Shown in pieces: positions 7,427-14,184 of a DNA stretch of 36,581 nt. This DNA is from DASUAS01 sp036271015 (GTDB lineage Bacteria > Actinomycetota > Acidimicrobiia > IMCC26256 > DASPTH01). Every line of letters begins with the position of its first letter. Position 1 is the stretch's first letter. Below the pieces are notes generated by a model, which searched no databases, was not told the DNA's origin, and was given only the letters and a program-made list of their open reading frames with translations. The position numbers and the translations under genes are program-made. The DNA is taken from positions 1-36,581 of the forward strand of contig DATBBL010000086.1 of assembly GCA_036271015.1 (NCBI GenBank). Reading direction: 5' to 3'.

Positions 7427-8001
7427 TGGAGCGTCCCCACCGGGGGTGTGACACCACTTGGTGCACCAAGGTTTGCTGCCGTGGGCGCGGAGGGGGTGAA
7501 CCCGGGACCGGAGGAGGACTGAGGGGGCGCAGCAGGCTGGTCTTGCGAAGCATTCCGCAGCACCCGCATGAACGCGAAACCGGCAACGCCCGCGGCGGCC
7601 AGGAACAATCCCGGCTGGCGGCGCGCGAATCGGCGCAAGTCCTCGCCGACGCCTTGAACTCCCCCCTGCTCGAGCCGGGACGCGAACTGGCCGGACTTCT
7701 CTGCGATCTGACGCGTCACGTCGGTGACGGCACCCGTCTGGCCGCTACGGGCCATTTCATGGAGTTGAGAACTTACGTCGCGAAGCGTCGAGGCGGCGCG
7801 CTTCGCCTGCACATCACCCTGACTCTCGAGTTCGCTACGCACATCGTGAACGACATTCAGCGCTTTGGTCTTCGCTTCTTCCTTTACCGCGCCCGCGTGC
7901 TCGCCTGTCGCTGCACTGAGGTCGTGAACGCGGTCGACCGCTTCGTCCTTCACAACCTGGGCTGGTGACCCGGTCTCATCCCGCGTCGTCGGCTCGGCCA
8001 T
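7423..8001 (-). CDS. Single-TM helical envelope-stress protein (hypothetical)
   Basis: A 192-residue protein, first gene of the coupled envelope-stress operon. The first 120 residues are charged, alanine-rich helix with likely coiled coil (VKDEAVDRVHDLSAATG, EEAKTKALNVVHDVRSELES). One membrane span follows (PGLFLAAAGVAGFAFMRVLR, about 128-147), then a proline/serine-rich disordered tail. The layout recalls YqjD/DUF883-like ribosome- or membrane-associated stress proteins, but the match is only architectural. ATG 8001 is chosen because GAGGAG lies just upstream; an earlier in-frame ATG exists at 8022. A SigB/SigF-like promoter is 45-72 bases upstream. Confidence 0.75.
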   Translation of the reverse strand: MAEPTTRDETGSPAQVVKDEAVDRVHDLSAATGEHAGAVKEEAKTKALNVVHDVRSELESQGDVQAKRAASTLRDVSSQLHEMARSGQTGAVTDVTRQIAEKSGQFASRLEQGGVQGVGEDLRRFARRQPGLFLAAAGVAGFAFMRVLRNASQDQPAAPPQSSSGPGFTPSAPTAANLGAPSGVTPPVGTLQ

Positions 8002-8045
8002 CGCATCTCCTCGGTCCGTCATCATCGGTAGATGAACTGCTCGTG

Positions 8046-8073
8046 TACTCCCCGCGAACACGCAGACCTAACC
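8046..8073 (-). promoter_or_regulatory. SigB/SigF-like promoter of envelope-stress operon
   Basis: On the minus strand GGTTA (8073-8069) is followed after 15 bases by GGGGAGTA (8053-8046). This is close to the mycobacterial SigF pattern GGTTT-N15-17-GGGTA. It lies 45 bases before the start codon at 8001. The candidate fits the stress character of the operon and the nearby STAS/HATPase regulators, but it is a pattern match only. Confidence 0.45.
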
Positions 8074-8293
8074 GTCGTCGCGAAAAGTTGTGACGTGCGC
8101 GTCGCGACAACGCGCGTGTCAATTGGCGGTCGCGCTCCGGCGCTCACTTCCTCTCCTTGATGCAGGGATCGGCGACGCCTTCGCGCTTCATCAACCGCCC
8201 GATCGGCCCGGGCGCGATCCGCCGCCTCGGTCGAGACCTCGGTCGCGCGGTCGCGGGAGATCCGGACGTCGATGCTCACCCGCTCCTTGCCGG

Positions 8294-8299
8294 TACGTT
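8294..8299 (+). promoter_or_regulatory. Candidate -10 box for leaderless galactokinase mRNA
   Basis: TACGTT fits TANNNT and ends 7 bases before ATG 8307, the geometry of actinobacterial leaderless transcripts, in which the start codon is also the transcription start. No Shine-Dalgarno is present before this ATG, which agrees. No good -35 hexamer is seen. Confidence 0.4.
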
Positions 8300-8306
8300 C
8301 GTCGTC

Positions 8307-9377
8307 ATGAGTCAGTCCCACACGTTCGTGGCTCCCGGCAGGGTCAACCTGATGGGCGACCATACGGACTACAACGGCGGCTTCGTCCTTCCCCTGGCGA
8401 TCGACCGCGCGTGCACCGTCACCGCGGTGCGATGTCCGGGTCACCGGGTCACCGCGGTCTCGGTCGACGTGCCGGGTGCGGTCGAGGTCGCGGTCGACGG
8501 CGGAGACGACCCATTCGACGTGGTGCCCACGTGGGGCCGCTTCGTCGCAGGTTCAGTACGGGCGCTGGTCGACCGGGGCGTGCGGGTGGGGGCCGCCGAG
8601 CTGGCGATCAGCTCGACGGTCCCGGTGGGCTCGGGGCTCTCGTCGAGCTCGGCGCTGTCGGTCGCGCTCACCCAGTCCCTCGCCCATCTCGCGGGGACGC
8701 CGGTAACAGGGGTCGCCGCAGCCCGGTTGGCGTCCGCGGCCGAGATCGCCGCCACCGGCGTGCCCGGTGGGCTGATGGACCAGCTCGCGTCGCTCTTCGG
8801 CCAGGCTGGGCACGCGCTCCTGATCGACTGCCGCGACCTCTCGGTCACCCCGGTCGAGATCCCGTCGGGGATCGCGGTCGTCGTCGTCCACTCGGGCGTG
8901 CCCCGCACGCTCGTGGGCTCTGCGTACGCGTCACGCCGCGCCGAGTGCGAGGCGGCCGCCGCAGCCCTCGCCGTCCCGTCGCTGCGCGACGCCACGTTCG
9001 ACCAGGTGCGGGACTTCCCGCGCGCGCGGCATGTCGTCACCGAGAACGCGCGGGTCCTCGCCATGGCCGAGGCGTTGCCCACGGGCGACCTGTCGGTGCT
9101 CGGCCCGCTGCTGCTCGCCAGCCACTCGAGTCTGCGCGACGACTACGAGGTGTCGACGCCGGAGCTCGACGCGCTCGTCGAGGTCCTCGTCGAGTGCGGC
9201 GCAGCCGGCGCCCGCCTCACCGGCGCCGGCTTCGGTGGGTGCGTGGTCGCGCTCGCGCAGCGGAACCACGCCGACGACGTCCTCGCCAAGGCCACGTTGC
9301 GCTACCGCGCCGCCACCGGTGTCGAACCGATGGGCTTCGTCGCACGCGCGGTCGACGGCGCGCATCTCGTCGACTGA
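8307..9377 (+). CDS. galK: Galactokinase (GHMP kinase)
   Basis: A 356-residue GHMP kinase that phosphorylates galactose at C1 using ATP. The galactokinase signature is present near the N-terminus as APGRVNLMGDHTDYNGG (residues 9-25), followed by FVLPLAID. The ATP loop is PVGSGLSSSSALSVAL, and the C-terminal GHMP motif is RLTGAGFGGCVVAL. The usual GEHTDY is GDHTDY here: the glutamate that contacts sugar is replaced by aspartate, so specificity for galactose over another sugar is likely but not certain. No other Leloir-pathway gene is nearby. The short N-terminus comes from choosing ATG 8307. It converges on the next gene with a 9-base gap. Confidence 0.9.
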   Translation: MSQSHTFVAPGRVNLMGDHTDYNGGFVLPLAIDRACTVTAVRCPGHRVTAVSVDVPGAVEVAVDGGDDPFDVVPTWGRFVAGSVRALVDRGVRVGAAELAISSTVPVGSGLSSSSALSVALTQSLAHLAGTPVTGVAAARLASAAEIAATGVPGGLMDQLASLFGQAGHALLIDCRDLSVTPVEIPSGIAVVVVHSGVPRTLVGSAYASRRAECEAAAAALAVPSLRDATFDQVRDFPRARHVVTENARVLAMAEALPTGDLSVLGPLLLASHSSLRDDYEVSTPELDALVEVLVECGAAGARLTGAGFGGCVVALAQRNHADDVLAKATLRYRAATGVEPMGFVARAVDGAHLVD

Positions 9378-9386
9378 GACGCAGGG

Positions 9387-10040
9387 TCACATCCGGCCGA
9401 GGAGCTCCGACTTCTTGGCCTCGTACTCGGCCTCGGTGATGTGGCCCGCGTCGCGCAGCCGCGCCAGCTGCTCGATCTGTTCGGGCACGCTCGCCGCCGG
9501 CGGCGACGGCGCGGCGGCGGGCGCAGGCGCCGGCGCGGGCTGCACCATCGCCATCGGCATGTTCCGCGTCTCCATCTGGCGGTAGATCTCGTGCTGGACC
9601 CCGTCGGGATGGCGGATGAAGTCGAAGTGCGACTGGCCGTCCTTGCCCGCCGACTCGATGTCGAGGTCGCCGGCACCGATGATGCGGTCGATCAGGCGCT
9701 GATGGAAGTTGATGTTGTTGATGCGCTCCAGCGGGATCTCGACGCCCCGCTTGGAGATCACGCCGCTGCGGTAGATCACCCGCCGGCTGGTGACCACGAA
9801 GTAGGTCATGCGCCACTCGAGGTACTCGAGCCCGAGCCAGACCGCCCAGGCGAGAGTCACCAGCCCGACGAGGATGCCGCCGTACTTCGAGATCCAGTCG
9901 GTGTCGCTGTTGAGCACGACGATGAGGATGATCGCCAGCGGGATGCCGGTGAGGATGTTCCGTGAGAAGAACCACCAGTGCGGGCGCAGATCGAGCGCGA
10001 GCGTCTCACCCTCCTGGATCAGGTTGTCGGGGTACGGCAT
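9387..10040 (-). CDS. PH-domain (bPH_2) membrane protein with SHOCT tail
   Basis: A 217-residue membrane protein. It has two membrane spans after a short cytoplasmic start (NILTGIPLAIILIVVLN and ILVGLVTLAWAVWLGLEYLEW, about residues 29-75). A bacterial PH domain of the YdbS type follows: YFVVTSRRVIYRSGVISKR, then EIPLERINNI and GDLDIESAG. After an alanine/proline linker, a SHOCT domain ends the protein (EQIEQLARLRDAGHITEAEYEAKKSELL). Such proteins sit in the membrane with unknown function; SHOCT is thought to be an oligomerisation module. The ATG 10040 start has only a weak ribosome site. It probably shares a transcript with the metallopeptidase gene 45 bases upstream. Confidence 0.9.
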   Translation of the reverse strand: MPYPDNLIQEGETLALDLRPHWWFFSRNILTGIPLAIILIVVLNSDTDWISKYGGILVGLVTLAWAVWLGLEYLEWRMTYFVVTSRRVIYRSGVISKRGVEIPLERINNINFHQRLIDRIIGAGDLDIESAGKDGQSHFDFIRHPDGVQHEIYRQMETRNMPMAMVQPAPAPAPAAAPSPPAASVPEQIEQLARLRDAGHITEAEYEAKKSELLGRM

Positions 10041-10085
10041 GCCCCGAGCCTACGGCAGGCGGCGACTCGCGGTGCGCCTCCTGCA

Positions 10086-10460
10086 CTATGCCCAACCGAG
10101 CTCGCGGAGCCGGTCGTCGGACATGCCGAAGTAGTGGCCGACCTCGTGCAGGACGGTCACGCGGACGCGTGACGCGAGGTCGTCCTCGTCGCGCGCCATC
10201 CGCGACAGCGGGCCGCGGAAGATCGTGATCCGGTCGGGCGCGACACCCGCGTAGCTCAGCGGTCCGCGCTGCGTGAGCGGCACGCCCTCGTAGAGACCGA
10301 GCAACGTGCCGCCGGGGGTGACGCGCGCGAGCTGCGCGGGGTCCGCCCACTCCTCGACGACGACCGCGACGTTGTCCATCTCCGCGCCGAGGGCCGGCGG
10401 GATCTCGTCGAGCGCGTCGGCGACCATCTCCTCGAAGCGCTCGCGCGTCACCTCCACCAC
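10086..10460 (-). CDS. Zincin-like metallopeptidase family protein
   Basis: A 124-residue mini-metallopeptidase of the DUF1025 type. The catalytic zinc motif is VLHEVGHYFGMSDDRLRELG near the C-terminus, with HExxH and a downstream aspartate. The N-terminal half (ERFEEMVADALDEIPPALGAEMDNVAVVVEE) is the family's conserved start. These small cytoplasmic proteins are widespread in Actinobacteria and have no known substrate. The GTG 10460 start is followed by a second GTG, so the exact start is uncertain by a few codons. It diverges from the structured leader and helicase gene. Confidence 0.9.
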   Translation of the reverse strand: MVEVTRERFEEMVADALDEIPPALGAEMDNVAVVVEEWADPAQLARVTPGGTLLGLYEGVPLTQRGPLSYAGVAPDRITIFRGPLSRMARDEDDLASRVRVTVLHEVGHYFGMSDDRLRELGWA

Positions 10461-10497
10461 CGGCCGGACGGTACCGCGCCCGACCGGAAATTCCCTC

Positions 10498-10526
10498 TTG
10501 CTTTCGTGGGCGGGCGTCCTTACGAT
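10498..10526 (+). promoter_or_regulatory. Sigma70-like promoter for structured leader RNA
   Basis: TTGCTT (10498-10503) and TACGAT (10521-10526) are separated by exactly 17 bases, with three of six and four of six consensus matches. Transcription would begin near 10532, at the foot of the first hairpin of the structured region. The distance to the helicase start codon is about 310 bases, unusually long for a 5' UTR in this window. Confidence 0.55.
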
Positions 10527-10527
10527 G

Positions 10528-10785
10528 CGAGGGCCGGTGAACGCCAGTCTGGTGCCGGAGCGACGGGCCCTCGGGTCGCGGCGCCCCGGAAGACGGACCG
10601 GAAGGATCCGGTGCGGTGATCGGACCGAACGGGACCACCCCCGGGAGGAACGACCACCGGTCAGACCGCAGCCGAGGCCGGCACCGGGGCGACCTGGAGC
10701 GCAGGGCTCGGAGGTGGTCGGCAGGCACGGCCCCGAGGAGATCGAAGCTGCGACGCAGTGGAGACTACTCGGGGCCTTCTGCTGT
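10528..10785 (+). ncRNA. Putative structured leader or ncRNA upstream of uvrD2-like gene
   Basis: A 258-base region rich in perfect stems. CGAGGGCC (10528-10535) pairs with GGCCCTCG (10566-10573), enclosing the small hairpin CCAGTCTGG. ACCGGA-AGGA-TCCGGT (10597-10612) forms a tetraloop hairpin. GACCACC (10652-10658, with a second copy at 10633-10639) pairs with GGTGGTC (10713-10719), with CCGAG/CTCGG nested inside. The last stem is the terminator-like element at 10729-10776. A promoter precedes the first stem and no convincing reading frame runs through. The two GACCACC copies competing for one GGTGGTC suggest alternative folds. I compared it by eye with RNase P, SRP, tmRNA, T-box, cobalamin, TPP, ZTP and c-di-AMP RNAs and found no match. 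Confidence 0.5.
10729..10781 (+). terminator. Terminator- or attenuator-like stem
   Basis: GGCCCCGAG (10729-10737) and CTCGGGGCC (10768-10776) form a 9-bp GC stem around a 30-base loop. The loop itself contains the perfect palindrome CTGCG-A-CGCAG (10748-10758). The run after it, TTCTGCTG, is only weakly T-rich. It lies 65 bases before the helicase start, so it could end a free ncRNA or act as an attenuator. Confidence 0.5.
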
Positions 10786-10805
10786 GCCGGATAAGCCGGC
10801 GGGCA

Positions 10806-10831
10806 CGGGTACCCGATGAGCGTCGTACCCG
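10806..10831 (+). promoter_or_regulatory. Hairpin just upstream of helicase start codon
   Basis: CGGGTAC (10806-10812) is mirrored by GTACCCG (10825-10831), a 7-bp stem with a 12-base loop, ending 9 bases before GTG 10841. It would occupy the ribosome-binding region, where no clear Shine-Dalgarno is seen, and could limit translation of the helicase. Confidence 0.45.
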
Positions 10832-10840
10832 GGCGGTACG

Positions 10841-12904
10841 GTGCCGCACGTGGACGCCTTGCTCGACGGTCTCGACGCCACCCAGCGCGACGCGGTCACC
10901 AGCACGGCGGCGCCGCTGGCGATCCTGGCCGGCGCGGGCTCGGGCAAGACCCGGGTGCTGACCCGTCGCATCGCCTGGCAGTCGCGGGAGCGGCGGATCG
11001 ATCCCGCCCACGTCCTCGCGGTCACCTTCACCCGGAAGGCGGCCGGTGAGCTCCGGGCGCGCCTGGGCCGACTCGGCGTCCGCGAGTCGGTGACCGCGGG
11101 CACCTTCCACGCCATCGCCCTGGCCCAGCTCCGGCGGCGCGCCGACGAGCAGGGCCGCGCCATGCCGGGCCTCCTGGAACGCAAGGTCCGGATCCTGGTG
11201 CCGATGCTGCCCGTACGCGGACGCGACGGCGCGCTCCTCGCCGCCGAGCTGGCGTCGGAGATCGAGTGGGCCAAGGCGCGCCTGGTGAAGCCCGACGCCT
11301 ACGAGCGCGCCGTCGCCGCCGCCGGCCGCGCCACCCCCCGTCCGCCGGCCGAGGTCGCGGCGATCTACCGCACGTACGAGCGCGAGAAGCGCAGGCGCGG
11401 CCTGGTCGACTTCGACGATCTGATCACCGGCTGCGCCGACGTCCTCGAGCGCGACACCGAGTTCGCGGCCGCGCAACGCTGGCGGTTCCGGCACCTGTTC
11501 GTCGACGAATTCCAGGACGCGAGCGCGGCGCAGTTCCGGTTGCTCCGCGCCTGGCTCGGCGACCGCAGCGATCTCTGCGTGGTCGGCGACCCCGACCAGG
11601 CGATCTACGGCTTCGCCGGCGCCGACGCGTCGTATCTCGCCGGCTTCCGCCGCTGGTTCCCCCCGGAACGCTTCCCCGACGTCGGGATGGTCCGCCTGGG
11701 CAGCAACTACCGGTCGACGCCCCAGGTCGTCATCGCGGCGGGCGCGGTGCTCGGCCCCCCCGGACGGCGTCGACCCGCGGTCCACGCACCGCGCGCCGAC
11801 GGGCCCCTCCCGGACTTCCACGAGTACGACTCGGCCGAGGACGAAGCCCGCGGGATTGCTCGGGCGCTGCGCGACGCCGAGAGCTCGCAGCTGCGCTGGT
11901 CGCGTATGGCCGTGCTCTACCGGGTGAACGCGCAGTCGGCCCCGTTCGAGGAGGCGTTGTCGCGCGCGGGAGTGCCGTTCCGCGTGCGCGGCGGTGGTCG
12001 CTTCCTCGACCGCCAGGAGGTGAAGGTCGCGCTCGACGACCTCCGCAAGACCGCCCGCGAGGCCCCGGGGCGCCCCTTCGTCGAGCACCTCACCGACTTC
12101 GCCACCGACGCGGAGGACCTGGCCGACGAACGACGCGAGCACGTCGACGCGCTGGTGCGGCTCGGGCACGAGTACCTCGAGGCCGACGGCGGTCGCGGCA
12201 GCGTCGACGGCTTCCTCGAATTCCTGCAGACCTCGCTGCGCGGCGACGACGCCGGCGAGGCGACGGACGACGCGGTCGAGTTGCTCACGTTCCACCGCGC
12301 GAAAGGGCTCGAGTTCGACACCGTGTTCGTCACCGGGCTCGAACGCGGCCTCGTCCCGATCTCGCACGCCAAGTCCTCCGAAGCGATGGACGAGGAGCAA
12401 CGTCTCCTCTACGTCGCCCTCAGTCGCGCCGAACGGGCGTTGCACCTCAGCTGGGCGCGGGAGCGCACGGTCGGTGGTCGCAGCGCGCGGCGGACGCGGA
12501 GCAGCTGGATCACCCGCGTCGAGGACGCGATCACCCCGGGCCACGCCGCACCGGCACCGGGCGACGCGCGGCGCAGCATCGCCGACGCGCGCGACAAGGT
12601 GACCCGCGCCAACGGCGGCAGCACGCGGGTCAAGGCACCGGTCGACGTCGCCGCCGCCGACGAACCCCTCTACGCGGCGCTGGTCGAGTGGCGGCTCCGC
12701 CAGTCCCGCGCCGCCAGCGCGCCCGCCTACGTGATCTTCCCCAACACGACGCTGGCGGCGATCGCCCGCGCCCGCCCCGGGAGCACCCGCGCCCTGCTCG
12801 ACGTTCCCGGCGTCGGCCCGGTCAAGGCAGAGCGCTACGGCGAGCCGGTGCTGGCGCTGGTCGCCGAGCACGCCCGCATCGCCCCGGTGGCACCGGCCGG
12901 TTGA
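10841..12904 (+). CDS. uvrD2: UvrD2-like SF1A DNA helicase with HRDC domain
   Basis: A 687-residue ATP-dependent 3'-5' DNA helicase of the UvrD/PcrA family. The Q-motif LDATQRDAV and Walker A AGAGSGKT (residues 30-37) start the protein. FVDEFQDAS (Walker B, Asp222/Glu223), GDPDQAIYGFAGAD, NYRST and VELLTFHRAKGLEF with LLYVALSRA complete the motor. The C-terminal 75 residues form an HRDC domain ending in LLDVPGVGPVKAERYG. This order matches mycobacterial UvrD2, but the tetracysteine zinc motif usually found between motor and HRDC is missing here. GTG 10841 is used; GTG 10850 is also possible. The role is inferred to be DNA repair or replication restart. A long structured leader precedes it. 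Confidence 0.92.
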   Translation: MPHVDALLDGLDATQRDAVTSTAAPLAILAGAGSGKTRVLTRRIAWQSRERRIDPAHVLAVTFTRKAAGELRARLGRLGVRESVTAGTFHAIALAQLRRRADEQGRAMPGLLERKVRILVPMLPVRGRDGALLAAELASEIEWAKARLVKPDAYERAVAAAGRATPRPPAEVAAIYRTYEREKRRRGLVDFDDLITGCADVLERDTEFAAAQRWRFRHLFVDEFQDASAAQFRLLRAWLGDRSDLCVVGDPDQAIYGFAGADASYLAGFRRWFPPERFPDVGMVRLGSNYRSTPQVVIAAGAVLGPPGRRRPAVHAPRADGPLPDFHEYDSAEDEARGIARALRDAESSQLRWSRMAVLYRVNAQSAPFEEALSRAGVPFRVRGGGRFLDRQEVKVALDDLRKTAREAPGRPFVEHLTDFATDAEDLADERREHVDALVRLGHEYLEADGGRGSVDGFLEFLQTSLRGDDAGEATDDAVELLTFHRAKGLEFDTVFVTGLERGLVPISHAKSSEAMDEEQRLLYVALSRAERALHLSWARERTVGGRSARRTRSSWITRVEDAITPGHAAPAPGDARRSIADARDKVTRANGGSTRVKAPVDVAAADEPLYAALVEWRLRQSRAASAPAYVIFPNTTLAAIARARPGSTRALLDVPGVGPVKAERYGEPVLALVAEHARIAPVAPAG

Positions 12905-12927
12905 CGGGTCCGCGGGCCGGGACCACC

Positions 12928-13236
12928 ATGGGCGGCGTGCCCAGCCTCCCGCTCTACCCCACCGACGACGGCTGGCCGTACCCCGACGCCCTCGTGGTCG
13001 AGCCGGCCGCCGACGACGACATCGATCTCGACCTCCTCGAGCTGCGCGCCGATCCGCACGCGTACGCCGACCTCACCGAGCTCGAGTACTTCGCGGTGTC
13101 GTGGCGCTACGGCCTCACCGGCGAACCGCACTCGATGAAGAACCTCGCGCTGGAGCTCGGCTGCAACCACGCCGAGGCGCGCGCGGTGCTCGGTGGCGCG
13201 CTCGACAAGTTGCGACAGCGGCTCATCACGCCGTGA
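12928..13236 (+). CDS. Standalone sigma-70 region 4-like HTH protein
   Basis: A 102-residue protein. The last 55 residues read LTELEYFAVSWRYGLTGEPHSMKNLALELGCNHAEARAVLGGALDKLRQRL, following the sigma-70 region 4 pattern (L-T-x-x-E, a RYGL turn, then an HTH and a final KLR helix). No region 2 is present. The first 45 residues are acidic (VVEPAADDDIDLDLLELRAD). A free region 4 domain could bind -35 DNA, core polymerase beta-flap or an anti-sigma factor. It starts 24 bases after the helicase stop and is probably cotranscribed. ATG 12928 is used; GTG 12937 is an alternative. Its end overlaps the convergent dehydrogenase gene by 11 bases. Confidence 0.75.
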   Translation: MGGVPSLPLYPTDDGWPYPDALVVEPAADDDIDLDLLELRADPHAYADLTELEYFAVSWRYGLTGEPHSMKNLALELGCNHAEARAVLGGALDKLRQRLITP

Positions 13237-14158
13237 TCGGGAGGGCGTGACCGGCGTCGCGCAGCACGTCGAGGGACCGTTCCCAGCCGCGCAGCTCCGC
13301 CTCGTCCATGACCGGCCACAGCGGCTCGCTCACTCCGGCGGGCCCGAGGACGCAGGGAAGACTCGCACACACGTCGTCGCCCACGCGGACCGACACCGGG
13401 ATGATGGTGCCGTGCTCGCGACCGATGCAGCGCACGAGACCGCTCACCGCGAGACCGATGCCGTGTCGCGGTGATCCCTTCAGCTCGCGCACGCGGTAGG
13501 CCGCGGTGCGCACGTCGTCCTCGATGCGCGCGAACCACTCGCGGTTGAGCGCGATCCCGCGCTGCCGCGCGAACTCCTCCAGTGGCAGCGCGCCGATGGT
13601 CACGCTGCTGAACAGGAACACCGACGAGTCCCCGTGCTCCCCGATCACCCAGGCGTGGATGCTGCGCGGATGGACGCCGCACTCGTTGGCGAGCTTCTCG
13701 CCGAAGCGCAGCGAGTCGAGCGAGGTACCGGAACCGAAGATCGACACCGCGCGGTCGCCCCACCGTCGCACGAGGTATTCGGTCAGCACGTCGAGCGGGC
13801 TGGTGACCACGATCACGACCCGGGGCAACCCGCCGGCCTCGATGGCCGCGGCGGTCTGCTCGAGGATGGCGACGTTGGCGTCGAACACGTCGAGTCGGGT
13901 CTCGCCCGGCTGGATGTGGTGACCAACGGTCACCACCAGCACGTCCTCGGGCTCGAACTCGTCGTAGCCGCGGCCGCGGATCTCCGTGCTCGGCAACAGC
14001 GGCAACGCGTGCAGGTAGTCGAGTGCCTCGCCGCGCGACCGGATGCCGGTGCGGTCGTACAGCGTCACCCGACCCGCGAGGCCCTGGAGGATCAACGCGC
14101 TGGCGGTGGCGATGCCGACGCCGCCGGCCCCGACGATGCCCACCCGCAGCCCGGCCAT
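13226..14158 (-). CDS. Lactate/malate dehydrogenase-family oxidoreductase, atypical
   Basis: A 310-residue NAD-dependent 2-hydroxyacid dehydrogenase. The NAD loop is GIVGAGGVGIATA (7-19). The mobile loop carries PGETRLDV with the catalytic-loop arginine R88. GSGTSLDSLRF supplies D148 and the substrate-binding R151, and IGEHGDSS supplies the proton-relay H175. The residue equal to LDH Gln102 (MDH Arg) is Ile82, and the conserved asparagine of the NPVD motif is Ser (TSPLDVLT, about 119-126). It therefore probably does not act on simple lactate or malate; a bulkier 2-oxo acid is possible. It follows the ECF sigma gene by 26 bases on the same strand, so cotranscription is likely. Confidence 0.85.
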   Translation of the reverse strand: MAGLRVGIVGAGGVGIATASALILQGLAGRVTLYDRTGIRSRGEALDYLHALPLLPSTEIRGRGYDEFEPEDVLVVTVGHHIQPGETRLDVFDANVAILEQTAAAIEAGGLPRVVIVVTSPLDVLTEYLVRRWGDRAVSIFGSGTSLDSLRFGEKLANECGVHPRSIHAWVIGEHGDSSVFLFSSVTIGALPLEEFARQRGIALNREWFARIEDDVRTAAYRVRELKGSPRHGIGLAVSGLVRCIGREHGTIIPVSVRVGDDVCASLPCVLGPAGVSEPLWPVMDEAELRGWERSLDVLRDAGHALPITA

Positions 14159-14184
14159 GCGGGCGTGAGCTTACGGGGTCGGTG

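Larger units (their letters stand above)
8002..8306. other. Divergent intergenic region, stress operon versus galactokinase
   Basis: A 305-base region between two divergent transcription units. It holds the SigB/SigF-like promoter for the minus-strand operon (8046-8073) and a candidate leaderless -10 for the plus-strand kinase (8294-8299). An in-frame upstream extension of the kinase (from 8157) exists, but its basic, unconserved sequence does not look like galactokinase and is treated as non-coding. Nothing else was recognised. Confidence 0.6.

Noticed and set aside
8157..8306. N-terminal extension of galactokinase
   Set aside because: The extra 50 residues are basic and unlike the family; a leaderless -10 box precedes ATG 8307.
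10528..10785. Known riboswitch or housekeeping RNA
   Set aside because: None of the recalled consensus cores (RNase P, SRP, tmRNA, T-box, TPP, cobalamin, ZTP, SAM-IV, c-di-AMP) could be found.
10661..12871. Long minus-strand frame opposite the helicase (736 codons)
   Set aside because: It is antisense to a gene with every SF1 helicase motif and shows only GC-rich, repetitive composition without domains.
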